In this document: piece by piece, positions 42,153 through 53,200 of the stretch
Layout: every line of letters starts with the position of its first letter
Position numbering within the stretch: position 1 is the first letter of the stretch
Origin: Anaerococcus marasmi
Lineage (GTDB): Bacteria; Bacillota; Clostridia; Tissierellales; Peptoniphilaceae
Assembly (NCBI RefSeq): GCF_900290195.1
Contig: NZ_OLMF01000004.1
Span: 1,539,501 to 1,603,500 of the forward strand
Direction: 5' to 3'
DNA length: 64,000 nucleotides
Translations under genes and position numbers: made by a program
The notes under the pieces: generated by a model
Seen by the model: only the letters and a program-made list of their open reading frames with translations
Database searches by the model: none
What the model was told of the DNA's origin: nothing

Positions 42153-42969
42153 CTTAGGCATATACGAAAAGGCCATGCCAGATCAGCTTAACATCCATCA
42201 AAAATTGCAACTTGCCAAGGAAATCGGCTTTGACCAAGTAGAAATAAGCATAGATGAAAGTGATGCAAAGCTAAATAGGTTTTTTTCAGGCTTTGCATAT
42301 AACTTAGCCAAGGCCCAAAGAGATGAAGGAATTAGGGTCAGGACCATGTGCCTATCAGGTCACAGGAAATATCCTCTAGGATCTATGGATGAAAATATTA
42401 GAAAAAAGAGCCTTGAAATAATGAAAAAGGCTATAGAATTTTCTGATATCAATTCTATTAGGATAATTCAACTGGCAGGCTATGATGTCTACTATGAAAA
42501 AGGAAACGAAGATACAAAAAAATATTTTATAGAAAACTTATCTAAGTCAGTAGATATGGCTGCAAAATACGGGGTGATCCTAGCCTTTGAAACCATGGAA
42601 ACTGAATTTATGGATACAGTAGAAAAGGCTATGAAATATGTAAAACTAATAGACAGCCCATACCTCGGCATATATCCAGATATAGGAAATCTAAAAAATG
42701 CAGCTGTCAAATATGGAACAGATGTAGTCGAAGATTTAAAACTCGGCAGAGGCCATATTTTTGCAGCCCACCTAAAGGAAACAAATCCCGGAATCTACAG
42801 AGATATGACCTTTGGTTCTGGTGGCCATACTGAATATGAAAGATGCATAGAAGAGTTAAAAGATCAGGGAGTAAGACTCTACACTGGTGAGTTCTGGAAC
42901 CATGGTGAAGAAAATTATAAGGAAATAATCACAGATGCCTACGGATTTTTGACAGGCAAATTAGAATAA
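42139..42969 (+). CDS. ulaE: L-ribulose-5-phosphate 3-epimerase (UlaE type)
   Basis: 276 aa TIM-barrel protein. Converts L-xylulose-5-P to L-ribulose-5-P. Metal ligands visible as Glu in LAFETMET, Asp in IYPDIGN, His in AAHLKET and Glu in TGEFWNHGEE; N-terminal LGIYEKAMPDQLN is family-typical. Coupled to ulaF; followed by ulaD. Confidence 0.93.
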   Translation: MDKTSLGIYEKAMPDQLNIHQKLQLAKEIGFDQVEISIDESDAKLNRFFSGFAYNLAKAQRDEGIRVRTMCLSGHRKYPLGSMDENIRKKSLEIMKKAIEFSDINSIRIIQLAGYDVYYEKGNEDTKKYFIENLSKSVDMAAKYGVILAFETMETEFMDTVEKAMKYVKLIDSPYLGIYPDIGNLKNAAVKYGTDVVEDLKLGRGHIFAAHLKETNPGIYRDMTFGSGGHTEYERCIEELKDQGVRLYTGEFWNHGEENYKEIITDAYGFLTGKLE

Positions 42970-42981
42970 ATGGAGAGAAAA

Positions 42982-43617
42982 ATGACAAAACCAAAATTAC
43001 AAATAGCTTTAGATAGCCAAAATTTAGGCGAAGCCCTTGAAACAGTTAGGGAAGTTGGAGATGTTGTAGATATACTTGAAGTGGGAACAGTTTTGTGCCT
43101 ACAAGCAGGTATGGAACCTGTTAGGGCCATAAGAGCCTTATATCCAAACAAGGATATTCTAGCTGATACTAAATGTGCAGATGCAGGTGGAACAGTTGCA
43201 AAAAACTGCAAAGACGCAGGCGCAAATATAATGACAGTTATTTGCTGTGCTACAATTCCAACTATGGAAGCTGCTAAGAAAGAAATTGACACTTTACAAG
43301 TAGAACTTTATGGAGATTGGACCTTTGAACAAGCCCAACAATGGATGGATATAGGAATTGATCAAGTGGTTTACCACCAATCGAGAGATGCCCTCTTATC
43401 TGGCGAAACTTGGGGAGAAAAGGACCTAAATAAAATCAAAAAATTAATTGACATGGGCTTTAAAGTCTATGTGACAGGCGGACTTGATGTAAATAGCCTA
43501 GAACTATTTAAGGGAATTGATGTTTATGCCTTTATAGCTGGCAGGGGAATTGCTAAGGCAGAAAATCCAAAACAAGCTGCTATTGATTTTAAAGAAAAAA
43601 TAAACGAAATATTTTAA
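42982..43617 (+). CDS. ulaD: 3-keto-L-gulonate-6-phosphate decarboxylase (UlaD type)
   Basis: 211 aa from ATG 42982, preceded by GGAGAGAAAA; an ATG at 42970 is further from any site. OMP-decarboxylase-type barrel: Asp in IALDSQN, Glu in ILEVGT, Asp-x-Lys in [11 protein letters not shown]. The YHQSRDA motif carries the His and Arg that distinguish 3-keto-gulonate-6-P decarboxylases from hexulose-phosphate synthases. Makes L-xylulose-5-P plus CO2. The cluster has no lactonase UlaG and no ascorbate-type PTS, so the source of the 3-keto acid is probably not ascorbate (see findings). Confidence 0.92.
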   Translation: MTKPKLQIALDSQNLGEALETVREVGDVVDILEVGTVLCLQAGMEPVRAIRALYPNKDILADTKCADAGGTVAKNCKDAGANIMTVICCATIPTMEAAKKEIDTLQVELYGDWTFEQAQQWMDIGIDQVVYHQSRDALLSGETWGEKDLNKIKKLIDMGFKVYVTGGLDVNSLELFKGIDVYAFIAGRGIAKAENPKQAAIDFKEKINEIF

Positions 43618-43634
43618 TTGTGAGTTTTAAAACA

Positions 43635-44282
43635 ATGAAATTTTTCTTAGACACAGCAAATGTAGACGAAATAAAAAGAATAAACGACCTAGGTCTTTGT
43701 GATGGAGTAACTACCAATCCATCTATTATCAACAAAGAAGGAAGAGACTTCGAAGAGGTTGTTAAAGAAATATGCCAAATCGTAGATGGCCCTGTTTCTG
43801 CAGAGGTTACAAGTTATGAATATGAAGGGATGGTCGAAGAGGCTAGAAAGCTTTCCAAATGGGCTGATAATATCATAGTCAAAATACCTATGACAGAAGA
43901 AGGACTTAAGGCAATTAAAACCCTAAGCGAAGAAGGAATCAAAACCAACTGCACCCTAATATTTTCTTTATCCCAAGGGATCATGGCTATGAAGGCAGGA
44001 GCAACTTTCATATCTCCATTTATGGGAAGAGTTGATGATATGGGCGAATCAGGTAAAAAGTTAATAGAAAATTTAAGAAAAGTCATAGATATCTACGGCT
44101 ATGACTCAGAAATAATTGCAGCAAGTATAAGGCATAACAAGCACCTAGAAGAAGCAGCTCTCGCAGGGGCTCATATTGCCACCATTCCAGGGAAGCTTTT
44201 CGACAAACTCTGGACCCACCCACTTACCACAGCAGGAATCGAAGCCTTCAAGAAAGACTGGGATGCCTTTGAAAATAGATAG
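43635..44282 (+). CDS. tal: Transaldolase, TalC/MipB small type
   Basis: 215 aa from ATG 43635 ([13 protein letters not shown], the standard start). Schiff-base lysine in [25 protein letters not shown] and [33 protein letters not shown] follow. The SPFMGR motif has Phe where fructose-6-P aldolases have Tyr, favouring a true transaldolase. A decayed second copy lies at 35917-36466. It handles sugar phosphates made from D-xylulose-5-P together with the transketolase next door. Confidence 0.92.
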   Translation: MKFFLDTANVDEIKRINDLGLCDGVTTNPSIINKEGRDFEEVVKEICQIVDGPVSAEVTSYEYEGMVEEARKLSKWADNIIVKIPMTEEGLKAIKTLSEEGIKTNCTLIFSLSQGIMAMKAGATFISPFMGRVDDMGESGKKLIENLRKVIDIYGYDSEIIAASIRHNKHLEEAALAGAHIATIPGKLFDKLWTHPLTTAGIEAFKKDWDAFENR

Positions 44283-44407
44283 GTCATCGGAGTTGTGTGA
44301 GTTTTCATAATAATTGGAAGCATTTTCCATAAAGACCTTTTATATTTCTAAAAAATGTGAAAATTTATAGTAAAGTATAAGGTAGAAAGAATTATAAAGG
44401 AGAGCAA

Positions 44408-46396
44408 ATGTTTAATAAAAATGATAGGTTAGCAGTAAATGCTATAAGAGCTTTGTCCATAGCTCAAGTAGAAAAGGCCAACAGTGGACACCCAGGTCTA
44501 CCAATGGGAGCAGCTCCTATGGCTTATGTTTTGTATAACAAGATTCTTAAGGCAAATCCAGAAAATGCGAACTGGTTCGATAGGGATAGATTTATCCTAT
44601 CAGCAGGTCACGGTTCATCCATGCTTTATTCCTTGCTTCATCTTTCAGGCTACAAGCTTTCCATGGATGAACTTAGGGAATTTAGGCAAATTGGTTCCTT
44701 AACTCCAGGACATCCTGAGTATGGTTATACCGAAGGAGTTGAAGTTACAACAGGTCCTTTGGGTCAAGGTATAGCCCAAGCAGTAGGAATGGCAATTGCT
44801 GAAAAGCATATGGCTGCCCTCTACAACAAGGAAGAAGCTAAGATAATCGACCACTACACCTACGCTTTGTGTGGAGATGGAGACCTAATGGAGGGAGTAT
44901 CCTACGAGTCTATGTCTCTTGCCGGTCATCTTAAGCTTGATAAGCTAATCGTTCTTTATGATTCAAACGATATTTGTCTTGATGGAGACCTTAATACATC
45001 CTTCTCTGAAAATGTAGAAGCGAGAGTTAAGGCACAAGGCTGGAACTATCTAAGGGTAGAAGATGGAAATGACCTAGAAGCGATCTACGACTCTATCATT
45101 AAGGCAAAAGAAAATACAGACGGACCAACCCTTATAGAAGTTAAGACTGTAATAGGCTATGGTTCAGCAAACGCCGGAACTAACAAGGTTCACGGAGCAC
45201 CAATTGGATCAGATGACTTTGCTGCTGCAAAGAAAGTTTACGCTTGGGATTATCCAGACTTTGAAATCCCTGAAGAAGTCTACGAGACTTTCAAAAATGG
45301 AGTAGGAAGTAAGGGAAAAAAAGCAAATAATAAGTGGGAAGAATACTTAAAATCCTACCAAGAAAAATATCCAGAAGACTACAAGGAACTTATGGCAGGA
45401 ATCAATAGAGAACTTCCAGAAAACTTCATGGATCAGGTCAAAAAATACGACTCATCAATGAAGGCACTTGCTACAAGAGCATCTGGTGGAGAAATCATCC
45501 AAGATCTTGCTAAAATCACAAGAAACTTCTGGGGAGGATCAGCAGACCTATTCTCATCAAACAAGACAAACATCAAAGACTCCAAGGCCTTCAGAGACGA
45601 AAGCCCAGAAGGAAGAAATATCTGGTATGGAGTAAGAGAATTTGCCATGGCTGCTATAGGAAATGGTATCATGGCCCACGGAGGAAGCTTCCACCATGTA
45701 TCTACCTTCTTCGTATTTTCAGACTACTTAAAAGCTGCCGTTAGACTATCAGCCCTATCAGGACTTCCACTAACATACGCAATGACCCACGATTCAGTAG
45801 CTGTCGGAGAAGATGGACCAACCCACGAGCCAATCGAGCAACTTGCTATGCTTAGAGCAATACCAAACACCATTGTCCTAAGACCAGCAGATGCTAACGA
45901 GACAAGACTTGCTTGGAAAGTTGCCCTAGAAAGCAAAGACAAGCCAGTAGTAATAGCCCTAACTCGTCAAGGAGTTCCAAACCTCAAAGAGACAGAAGAG
46001 ATTGATAATATCGACAAGGGAGCCTACATCATAAAGGATGCTGAAAACCCAGACCTAGTATTAATAGCAACAGGATCAGAAGTAGCCCTAGCAATAGAAA
46101 CCTCCAAGGCCCTAGAAGAAGAAGGAAAAAATATAAGAGTAGTATCAATGCCTTCTATGGAACTTTTCAGAGCTCAAGATAAGGCCTACAAGGAAGAAAT
46201 CCTTCCAAAAGGAGTAAAGAAAGTTTCAATCGAAATGGGAACAACATTCGGTTGGGCAGAATGGACAGGAGCTTGTGGCCTAAACATAGGAATAGATAGA
46301 TTCGGAATCTCAGGCAAGGGAGACTTAGTACAAGAAGAACTCGGCTTTAGCGTAGAAGCTATCAAAGAGAAAATTGACGAGAGATTTTTTAAATAA
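44408..46396 (+). CDS. tkt: Transketolase
   Basis: 662 aa, full length. Thiamine-diphosphate enzyme of the non-oxidative pentose phosphate pathway. N-terminal ANSGHPGLPMGAAPMA, cofactor motif CGDGDLMEGVSYESMSLAGHLKLDKLIVLYDSN, pyrimidine domain MTHDSVAVGEDGPTHEPIEQLA, and C-terminal TTFGWAEWTG are all present. Placed last in the operon, it draws off the D-xylulose-5-P made by UlaF. Depends on thiamine, which links it to the thi operon in the same window. Confidence 0.97.
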   Translation: MFNKNDRLAVNAIRALSIAQVEKANSGHPGLPMGAAPMAYVLYNKILKANPENANWFDRDRFILSAGHGSSMLYSLLHLSGYKLSMDELREFRQIGSLTPGHPEYGYTEGVEVTTGPLGQGIAQAVGMAIAEKHMAALYNKEEAKIIDHYTYALCGDGDLMEGVSYESMSLAGHLKLDKLIVLYDSNDICLDGDLNTSFSENVEARVKAQGWNYLRVEDGNDLEAIYDSIIKAKENTDGPTLIEVKTVIGYGSANAGTNKVHGAPIGSDDFAAAKKVYAWDYPDFEIPEEVYETFKNGVGSKGKKANNKWEEYLKSYQEKYPEDYKELMAGINRELPENFMDQVKKYDSSMKALATRASGGEIIQDLAKITRNFWGGSADLFSSNKTNIKDSKAFRDESPEGRNIWYGVREFAMAAIGNGIMAHGGSFHHVSTFFVFSDYLKAAVRLSALSGLPLTYAMTHDSVAVGEDGPTHEPIEQLAMLRAIPNTIVLRPADANETRLAWKVALESKDKPVVIALTRQGVPNLKETEEIDNIDKGAYIIKDAENPDLVLIATGSEVALAIETSKALEEEGKNIRVVSMPSMELFRAQDKAYKEEILPKGVKKVSIEMGTTFGWAEWTGACGLNIGIDRFGISGKGDLVQEELGFSVEAIKEKIDERFFK

Positions 46397-46410
46397 ATCC
46401 TAAAATATAA

Positions 46411-46440
46411 GGTGCGTCTTAACTGGCGCATCTTTTTTCT
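46411..46440 (+). terminator. Terminator of the PTS-tkt operon
   Basis: GGTGCGTC-TTAACT-GGCGCATC hairpin (two G-U pairs), followed by TTTTTTC. Confidence 0.85.
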
Positions 46441-46491
46441 TTACAAAAAAACCTTTTCTCTGCTAGAATAGTACTTACATGGGAGGATTTT

Positions 46492-48123
46492 ATGGGAGAT
46501 TGTAAGATTGAACTTTTTGAGGTAAGTCCTTATGTTAGGGGAGACTTTACTTATGAAAATATTGATTATGCCTATAGGGGAGATTTGTTTTCTGCTTCTT
46601 TTATTATAGAGAATCTTTCGTCAGAGAGTTTATCTGTCAAGATTGAGCCTTCTTCTTTAAGATCTTCCGAATCTTGTATTCCTTTGGATTTTATTTCTAT
46701 AAGGATTCTTGAAAAAGCAAGAGGCCATATAGGAAGAGGGTATGATAGGACTCTTATGCCGGATTTTCCAAAGCTTGAACTTGATGATATTATAGACTAT
46801 AAATCTTCAGCTGTAATAGAAGGCGGTTCTTCACTTAGGTTTTTCTATTATGTAAATTTCCCAAAAGATGCTAAGCCAAAGCTTTATAAGGGTAAAATTA
46901 ATATTTATTATCAGAAATCTCATTTTGAATTAGAGTTTTCGATTAGACTCTTAGACCTTTGTAGGGAGGAATCATCTTTTGATATAAATCTTTGGCAATA
47001 TCCCTTCTCTTCTTATAGATTTTATGAGCTTTCCGAGAAAGAATTGTTTGCTAAAAGGCACATGGACATTTTAAGAGAGCATCTCTTCTTGTACAAGACA
47101 CTTTCTGGAAAAACTCTTACTACAACCATAGTAGATGAACCCTGGGCCCATCAGACCTATGACGATAGCCCTTCTATGATTAGGGGGTTTTCGAAAGATG
47201 GAAGATATGATTTTGATTATTCCTACTTCGATAGATTTCTTAGTCTTGGCGAAAGTTGTGACATGCTTGATAAGATATATGCCTTTTCTCTCATAAGTTG
47301 GAGAGCTGCAACAAAGGATAAGGAATTTTGGCAAAGGTTTTTGCCGGATTTTATAGAACATTTGGATGATTTAGGATATTTTGACAAGACTTATATAGGG
47401 ATTGATGAAAGAGACGAGGTGGAAGTAAGGGATGCTATAGATTTTCTATCAAGCTTTAAAAACAAGGATGGGAATACTTTTAAAATTGCCTATCAGACTT
47501 CTTTTGACAAGGAAAATATTGAGCTTTTCGATAGGATAGAGGATGTCTCCTTTATTTTATCTAGCGTCGACGATGATTGTATTTCCTATGTTAGAGATAG
47601 GAGAAAGAAGGGGCTTTTTACAAGTCTTTATACTTGTACTGGAATATTTCCCAATACCTTCCTTTACTCAGAACCTTTCGAAGCAACTTGGCTAATTCTT
47701 TTTTCTTATCTAAATGGATTCGATGGATTCTTAAGATGGGCTCTTGACGCTTGGGTAAAAGATCCTAGGCAAGATACGAGCTTCTTTCTTTGGGAAAGCA
47801 GGGATTCCTTTCTTATATATCCGTCTAAGGATAAGAGGGAAAATAAACCTAGCCCTAGCCTAAGCTTTGAAGGAATGAGGATTGGACTTATGATGGTAGA
47901 GAAAATAGTATTTATTAGAAAGACCTTGAAGGGATACTACTTGGAGCAATTTGAAAAAGAAATACCTAGAATAAAACCAAAGACTTCCTTCGAAAATGAA
48001 TATGGAGCAAGAGTATCTAGCAAAGGCGAGCTAGTAAAAACCCTAGAAGAAGTAGAAATGATTTCAAAATTGATTTATAAGTATAGCAGGATTATTGAAG
48101 AGGGATTTTATGAAAATTATTGA
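46492..48123 (+). CDS. DUF4091-containing glycoside hydrolase (GH123-like)
   Basis: 543 aa, no signal peptide. The N-terminal ~165 residues form a beta domain (SFIIENLSSESLSVKIEPSSL), then a TIM-barrel-like catalytic region with TIVDEPWAHQTYDD and the acidic pair in YIGIDERDEVEV, and LNGFDGFLRWALDAWVKDPRQD as in DUF4091 proteins. GH123 enzymes act on beta-linked N-acetylgalactosamine with an Asp-Glu pair and substrate assistance; this protein shares the architecture, but the substrate is uncertain. First of three adjacent glycosidase genes, all apparently cytoplasmic, overlapping the next by 14 bases. Confidence 0.75.
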   Translation: MGDCKIELFEVSPYVRGDFTYENIDYAYRGDLFSASFIIENLSSESLSVKIEPSSLRSSESCIPLDFISIRILEKARGHIGRGYDRTLMPDFPKLELDDIIDYKSSAVIEGGSSLRFFYYVNFPKDAKPKLYKGKINIYYQKSHFELEFSIRLLDLCREESSFDINLWQYPFSSYRFYELSEKELFAKRHMDILREHLFLYKTLSGKTLTTTIVDEPWAHQTYDDSPSMIRGFSKDGRYDFDYSYFDRFLSLGESCDMLDKIYAFSLISWRAATKDKEFWQRFLPDFIEHLDDLGYFDKTYIGIDERDEVEVRDAIDFLSSFKNKDGNTFKIAYQTSFDKENIELFDRIEDVSFILSSVDDDCISYVRDRRKKGLFTSLYTCTGIFPNTFLYSEPFEATWLILFSYLNGFDGFLRWALDAWVKDPRQDTSFFLWESRDSFLIYPSKDKRENKPSPSLSFEGMRIGLMMVEKIVFIRKTLKGYYLEQFEKEIPRIKPKTSFENEYGARVSSKGELVKTLEEVEMISKLIYKYSRIIEEGFYENY

Positions 48124-50224
48124 TGACATATTAAAAGATATAAGATATACAGATACTAGGATAGGGACAGCTTCCGTAAGAGATTTTTCTAATGGCAATA
48201 CCCTACCCTTGTGCGGGATGCCTCATGGGAATAATTATCTTACACTGATGACCAGGGACGATGGGACTTTCTTCTTTCATCCAGAAGATAAAGATCTCCT
48301 TGCCTTTCGCATAAGCCACCAGCCTAGTCCTTGGATGGGAGATTTTTCCTATATCAATATCCTTCCCTTTACGGATGATGAGAATATAAGTTATGACAGG
48401 GAAAAATCGATATTTAGACCGAATTTTCTTAAAATCTCTTACAAGAATGGGGGAAGGGTCCTTGCTTCTATGATGGATTTGGGAGGAATAATCAAGTCTT
48501 GTGGAAAGGATTCTTTTAAAATATTTGCAGATGGTCTAAAACTAGATAAGACTGGAGATTACTTGGAAGGATTTGTCATAAATTATGCGGCTTGTGAGGA
48601 TAGGGATCTTAAGATGTATATCAAAATTGGTTTTTCAACAGCCTATAAGTTTTCTTTCGAGAAGGGATGCTACTATGTAAAGACAAGTAGTGATGATATA
48701 TCTCTTAAGTTCGCAACATCTTTCATCTCAATGGACCAAGCCCGAGATAATTATGAAAAGATCCCTGATGATCTTGAACTTATCATCAAAGAATCTAAAA
48801 AGACTTGGGATAAATATTTCGATATTTTCCAAATAGGAGACTTAGACTATGAGGATAATTTCCAAAAATTCACCCCTTACAGGAAGATAGACAAGGTAAA
48901 GTTCTTTTACCATGCTGTCTACAGAGCCTTCCTTTTTCCCATGAAATTCTTCGAAAAGGATAAGGAAAATCAGGACATCTATTTCGATACTCATTCTAGG
49001 TCTATAAAAAGAGGGAAGTTTTATACAAATATTGGCTTTTGGGATGGACAGAAGACCCTCTTTCCCCTCCTTAGCCTCGTAGCAGAAGAAGATTTATCGG
49101 ATATTTTAGAAGGGGTTTTGAACTTCTATCGTGATACCGGCTATCTTCCAAAGTGGCTCTCACCAGATGAGAGAGGACTTATGCCAGGAACCTTGGTTGA
49201 AAATGTGATAGCTGATGCCCTTACTAAGGGGATTTCTATCGATAAGAAAGAACTTTTCTTAGAGGTCTTGTTGGATGCGGCTGAAAAGGAAGCAGAAGAA
49301 GATAGATATGGTCGTTTCAAGGCTAAAACCTACAGAAAGCTCGGCTATGTGCCATCAGACTTTCCCGAATCTGTCAACCAGACTCTTGATAACAGTCTAG
49401 CGGATTTTTCTATAGGAAGGCTTGCAGAGCTTTGCGGGAAGGAGAATTTGGCAGATAGATATTATTCTTATTCTAGAAATTGGGAAAAGCTCTTCGATTA
49501 TGAGACTAAGTTTCTTAGGGCAAAGAATAGAGAAGGAAAGTTTGTAGGAGATTTTGATCCACTTTCCTGGGGTTCTCCCTACACAGAGGGATCAGCCTTC
49601 CAGAATTCCTACAATTGCTACCACGACTTTCCTAGATTGATAGAGCTTTTTGGAGGAGATGATAAGTTTGAAGAAAGACTTGATTATATGATAAATGCGG
49701 ATTCTAGCTATCATGTAGGATCTTATGGCTATGAGATCCATGAAATGATCGAGATGAGTGATGCCCATTTTGGTCAATTTGCCATATCGAACCAACCTTC
49801 CTTTCATCTTCCTTACCTATACAATTTAGTCGGAAAGTATTGGAAGAGTGAAATTTTAGTAAAGACTTTGATGAGAGATTATTTTTCCTATAACTTTAGG
49901 GGATTTCCTGGAGATGAGGACAATGGTTCTATGGCATCTTGGTTTATCCTATCGGCTATGGGAATCTATCCACTCACACCAGCAAGTGGCTTTTATGAAA
50001 TGGGTATAAGCCTTTTTGATAAGATGAAAGTGAAGCTTTCTTCGGGAAATACTATAGAAATTAGGACTCGCGAAAATTACCCCCACAAGAATTTTGTCAA
50101 ATATATAAAAGTAGACGGGAAAATTTTAGAAGGAAAAAGAATAAGCCATGAGGACTTTATAAGGGCAAGGGAGATAGTCTTTAGCTTGAATATACTTCCA
50201 GGGAGGGGAGATTATGAAAAGTAA
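48110..50224 (+). CDS. Alpha-mannosidase, GH92 family
   Basis: 704 aa from ATG 48110, behind GAAGAGGGATTTT. GH92 enzymes are calcium-dependent exo-alpha-mannosidases acting on N-glycan or yeast mannan side chains. Family signatures: GNTLPLCGMPHGNNY near residue 35, SHQPSPWMGDFSY, FWDGQKTLFPLL, and the C-terminal GDEDNGSMASWFILSAMGIYPLTPASGFYEMG (with the catalytic acid region). No signal peptide, so it acts inside on imported oligosaccharides. Coupled to the DUF4091 gene upstream and overlapping the GH2 gene by 11 bases. Confidence 0.9.
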   Translation: MKIIDDILKDIRYTDTRIGTASVRDFSNGNTLPLCGMPHGNNYLTLMTRDDGTFFFHPEDKDLLAFRISHQPSPWMGDFSYINILPFTDDENISYDREKSIFRPNFLKISYKNGGRVLASMMDLGGIIKSCGKDSFKIFADGLKLDKTGDYLEGFVINYAACEDRDLKMYIKIGFSTAYKFSFEKGCYYVKTSSDDISLKFATSFISMDQARDNYEKIPDDLELIIKESKKTWDKYFDIFQIGDLDYEDNFQKFTPYRKIDKVKFFYHAVYRAFLFPMKFFEKDKENQDIYFDTHSRSIKRGKFYTNIGFWDGQKTLFPLLSLVAEEDLSDILEGVLNFYRDTGYLPKWLSPDERGLMPGTLVENVIADALTKGISIDKKELFLEVLLDAAEKEAEEDRYGRFKAKTYRKLGYVPSDFPESVNQTLDNSLADFSIGRLAELCGKENLADRYYSYSRNWEKLFDYETKFLRAKNREGKFVGDFDPLSWGSPYTEGSAFQNSYNCYHDFPRLIELFGGDDKFEERLDYMINADSSYHVGSYGYEIHEMIEMSDAHFGQFAISNQPSFHLPYLYNLVGKYWKSEILVKTLMRDYFSYNFRGFPGDEDNGSMASWFILSAMGIYPLTPASGFYEMGISLFDKMKVKLSSGNTIEIRTRENYPHKNFVKYIKVDGKILEGKRISHEDFIRAREIVFSLNILPGRGDYEK

Positions 50225-53200
50225 ATATTATATAGAAAAAATAGATACTAATCAAAGAAGAATCAATCTTAATAAGTCTTGGAGATTTACTTTAGGGGAT
50301 ATTCCAGGATTTTACAAGAACTTCTTCGACGATTCTTCCTGGGATTATATAGACCTACCCCACGATTACTCAATAGCTAGACCTTATTCTAAGGCGGGAG
50401 AGGCCCAGTCTGCCTATAAGCTCGGAGGAGTGGGGCTTTACAGGAAAAGTTTTATTATAGAGGAGAAAAAGAGAGCTAAACTTTCCTTTGATGGAATCTA
50501 CTGTGATGTAGAAGTTTTCTTAAATGGGAAGAAACTAGCTTGCCACCACCATGGATACAGTCCCTTTCTAATCGATATTACTGATTTCCTTTATTATGAT
50601 AGGGAAAATATTTTGGCTATCAAAGTTGATAATCCAATTCCTACTAGCCGCTGGTATTCCGGTTCTGGAATTTATAGAGAACTTGATCTCATCCTTACAG
50701 ACGACATAGCCTTCGATGAAGTTAGGATTGATGATTATGGTTTAGAAGATAAAAAAGGAGAAATCGACCTAGAAATCAGGTCTTTTATTTCAAACAAGAG
50801 TAACTTTGATGAAGAAATTATCCTTGAACATAAGATTATCTACAAGGACAAATTAGTTGAAAGATATAAATCAGAAGTTTTTTCCATAGAAGCTATGGGA
50901 GAAAGAGAGCTTAAAGATAGATTTCCTATTTCCTACCCAAGACTTTGGAGCGTGGATAATCCCGAGTTTTACAAGATAGAATCTCTTATAAAACGTAAGG
51001 GTAAAATAATTGAAAAAATTACGATTGACTATGGCTTTAGATACTTTGCTGCTAGATCTTCTAGGGGTTTTTCCTTAAATGGAAAGGCCATAAAGCTAAA
51101 GGCAGTCTGCCTCCACCACGATCAGGGGGCTCTTGGGGCGGCCGATTATTATAGGGCAATCCTTAGGCAAGTTCTGCTTATGAAGGATATGGGAGCAAAT
51201 GCTATAAGAATCACCCACAACCCAGCTAGTAAGAAGTTAATCGATATAGCGAACAAGGAGGGCATCCTCCTTATAGAGGAAATATTCGATGGATGGATTT
51301 TGGATAAGAATAATAATTACAAGGATTATTCTAGGTATTTTGCCCAAAAGATTGGTGAAAGCAAGCTCATAAATTCGACTTGTGGCATGACTTGGGGAGA
51401 ATTTGACCTAAAGGAGACCTTAAGAAGAGATTATAATGCCCCATCAATCATAGCCTATTCTTTGGGCAATGAAATTTTGTGCGGGACTAACCAGACTAGG
51501 AGCAAGGAATATCCTAGTCTTGCCAGGGATTTGATAAGCTGGGCGAGAGGGCTTGACCAGAAGAGATTTCTAACTATAGGGGATAATTCCCTAAGAGATG
51601 GCTACGATAAAAACTTAGTCGAAATCGAAGAAGAACTCACAAAATCTAAGGGCCTTGTCGGTCTTAACTATTGCGATGGAGATAAATATGATAAGATCCA
51701 CAAAGACCACCCTAATTGGATTCTCTGGCAGTCAGAATCTGCTTCATCAGTTAACTCTAGGGCTTGTTATGATAGGTTGGGAGATGATCTAAGAGAAGAT
51801 ATGCGCCTTACTTCCTATGATGAATCCGAAGTCGCCTGGGGAAATCTTGCAGCAGAATCCTGGTTTGATGTAATAAACCGCGACTTTGTAATGGGAGAGG
51901 CTGTATGGACGGGCTTCGATTATCTAGGTGAGCCAACTCCCTACAATGGCATCGAAAGGGGAGCGCCCTACGGCTTTCCTGCTCCTAGATCTTCCTTTTT
52001 CGGAATAGTTGATACGGCGGGATTTCCCAAAGACTCCTACTATCTCTATAGGGCCTTGTGGAATGAAAAGGATACAACGACCCATATCCTTCCTTCTTGG
52101 AATCCTAAAGAACTAGGAGATTTGGCAGAAAATGTACCGATTGTTGTCTACACTAATGCTTCTGCTATTGAGTTGATATTTACTGATGAAGATGGGAATA
52201 TTAAATCTTTGGGAAAGAAATACATGGAGAAAGTTAGGACTGAGAGAGGATTTAGCTATAAGAAGGTCAAGGGAGTAGATGGTCCAAGATCTCTTTATAT
52301 GACTTGGCATATGCCTTATGAGAAGGGAGAGATCTCTGCCATATCCTTTGATGAAAATGGCAAAATCATAAGAAATACGGTAGGAAGATCTAAGGTTAAA
52401 ACTCCTACTGAAGATACTTTTATAAAATTAGAGGCCTTTTATCCTTCTATGGGAGAAAATAGGGAGGGAATTAACTTCATTACTATAGACCTTGTAGATA
52501 ATGATGGGAATATCAAAACCGCCTTAACAGATGAAATATCCGTAGAAGTATCAGAAAATGCAAAGCTTCTTGGTCTGGATTCAGGCCTACAGACTGACTT
52601 CGAACTCTTTGCGACTGATAAGAAAAGGGCCTATGGGGGAAGGCTCCTTGCCATAGTTAAGGCAAAAGGTCCTGGTCCTCTTAAGCTTAAAGCTTCTGGC
52701 CAAAATTTAAGTCAGGTAGAGCTTACAATCCCTGTTTGGGGAGAATTTCACAAAAGAAATAGTCTAGTTTATGATAAGTATCTGATAAATTCTTCGTCAG
52801 AAGATCTTAATTTTGAAGGGGATAAGAAAATTACCTGGAAGCTAATAGAAAAAGGCAAGTATCATAGGACCTATGTGGGAGATTCTAAGATTGGACCGAT
52901 GAACCTCTACGTTTTAGATATCAAGGGTGAGCTTAGGCTAATGGATTATGAAATGGGTATTTTCGAAGAAGAGCTACCAATCTTCCCTAAATCCCTTCCC
53001 CTAGTAGATGAGGAGGGACAAATTTATTATCATGGCAAGGAGATAAGCTATGATGATTTTGATGAGGAAAAATTTAGGGGAGAGGGTTTTGTAAGAACTA
53101 GGGCAATGCTTAAAGTCTTAGGGGAAAATTATAAATCTTCTGTCAGTGTAAGAAAGCTAGTAGAAAGATACAGAAAAGATGCCTATATAGAGGATTTCGC

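Noticed and set aside
41460-43617. L-ascorbate utilisation operon in the strict sense
   Set aside because: UlaG lactonase and the UlaABC-type PTS are absent; the PTS is of fructose type and a 6PGDH-like dehydrogenase is present instead.
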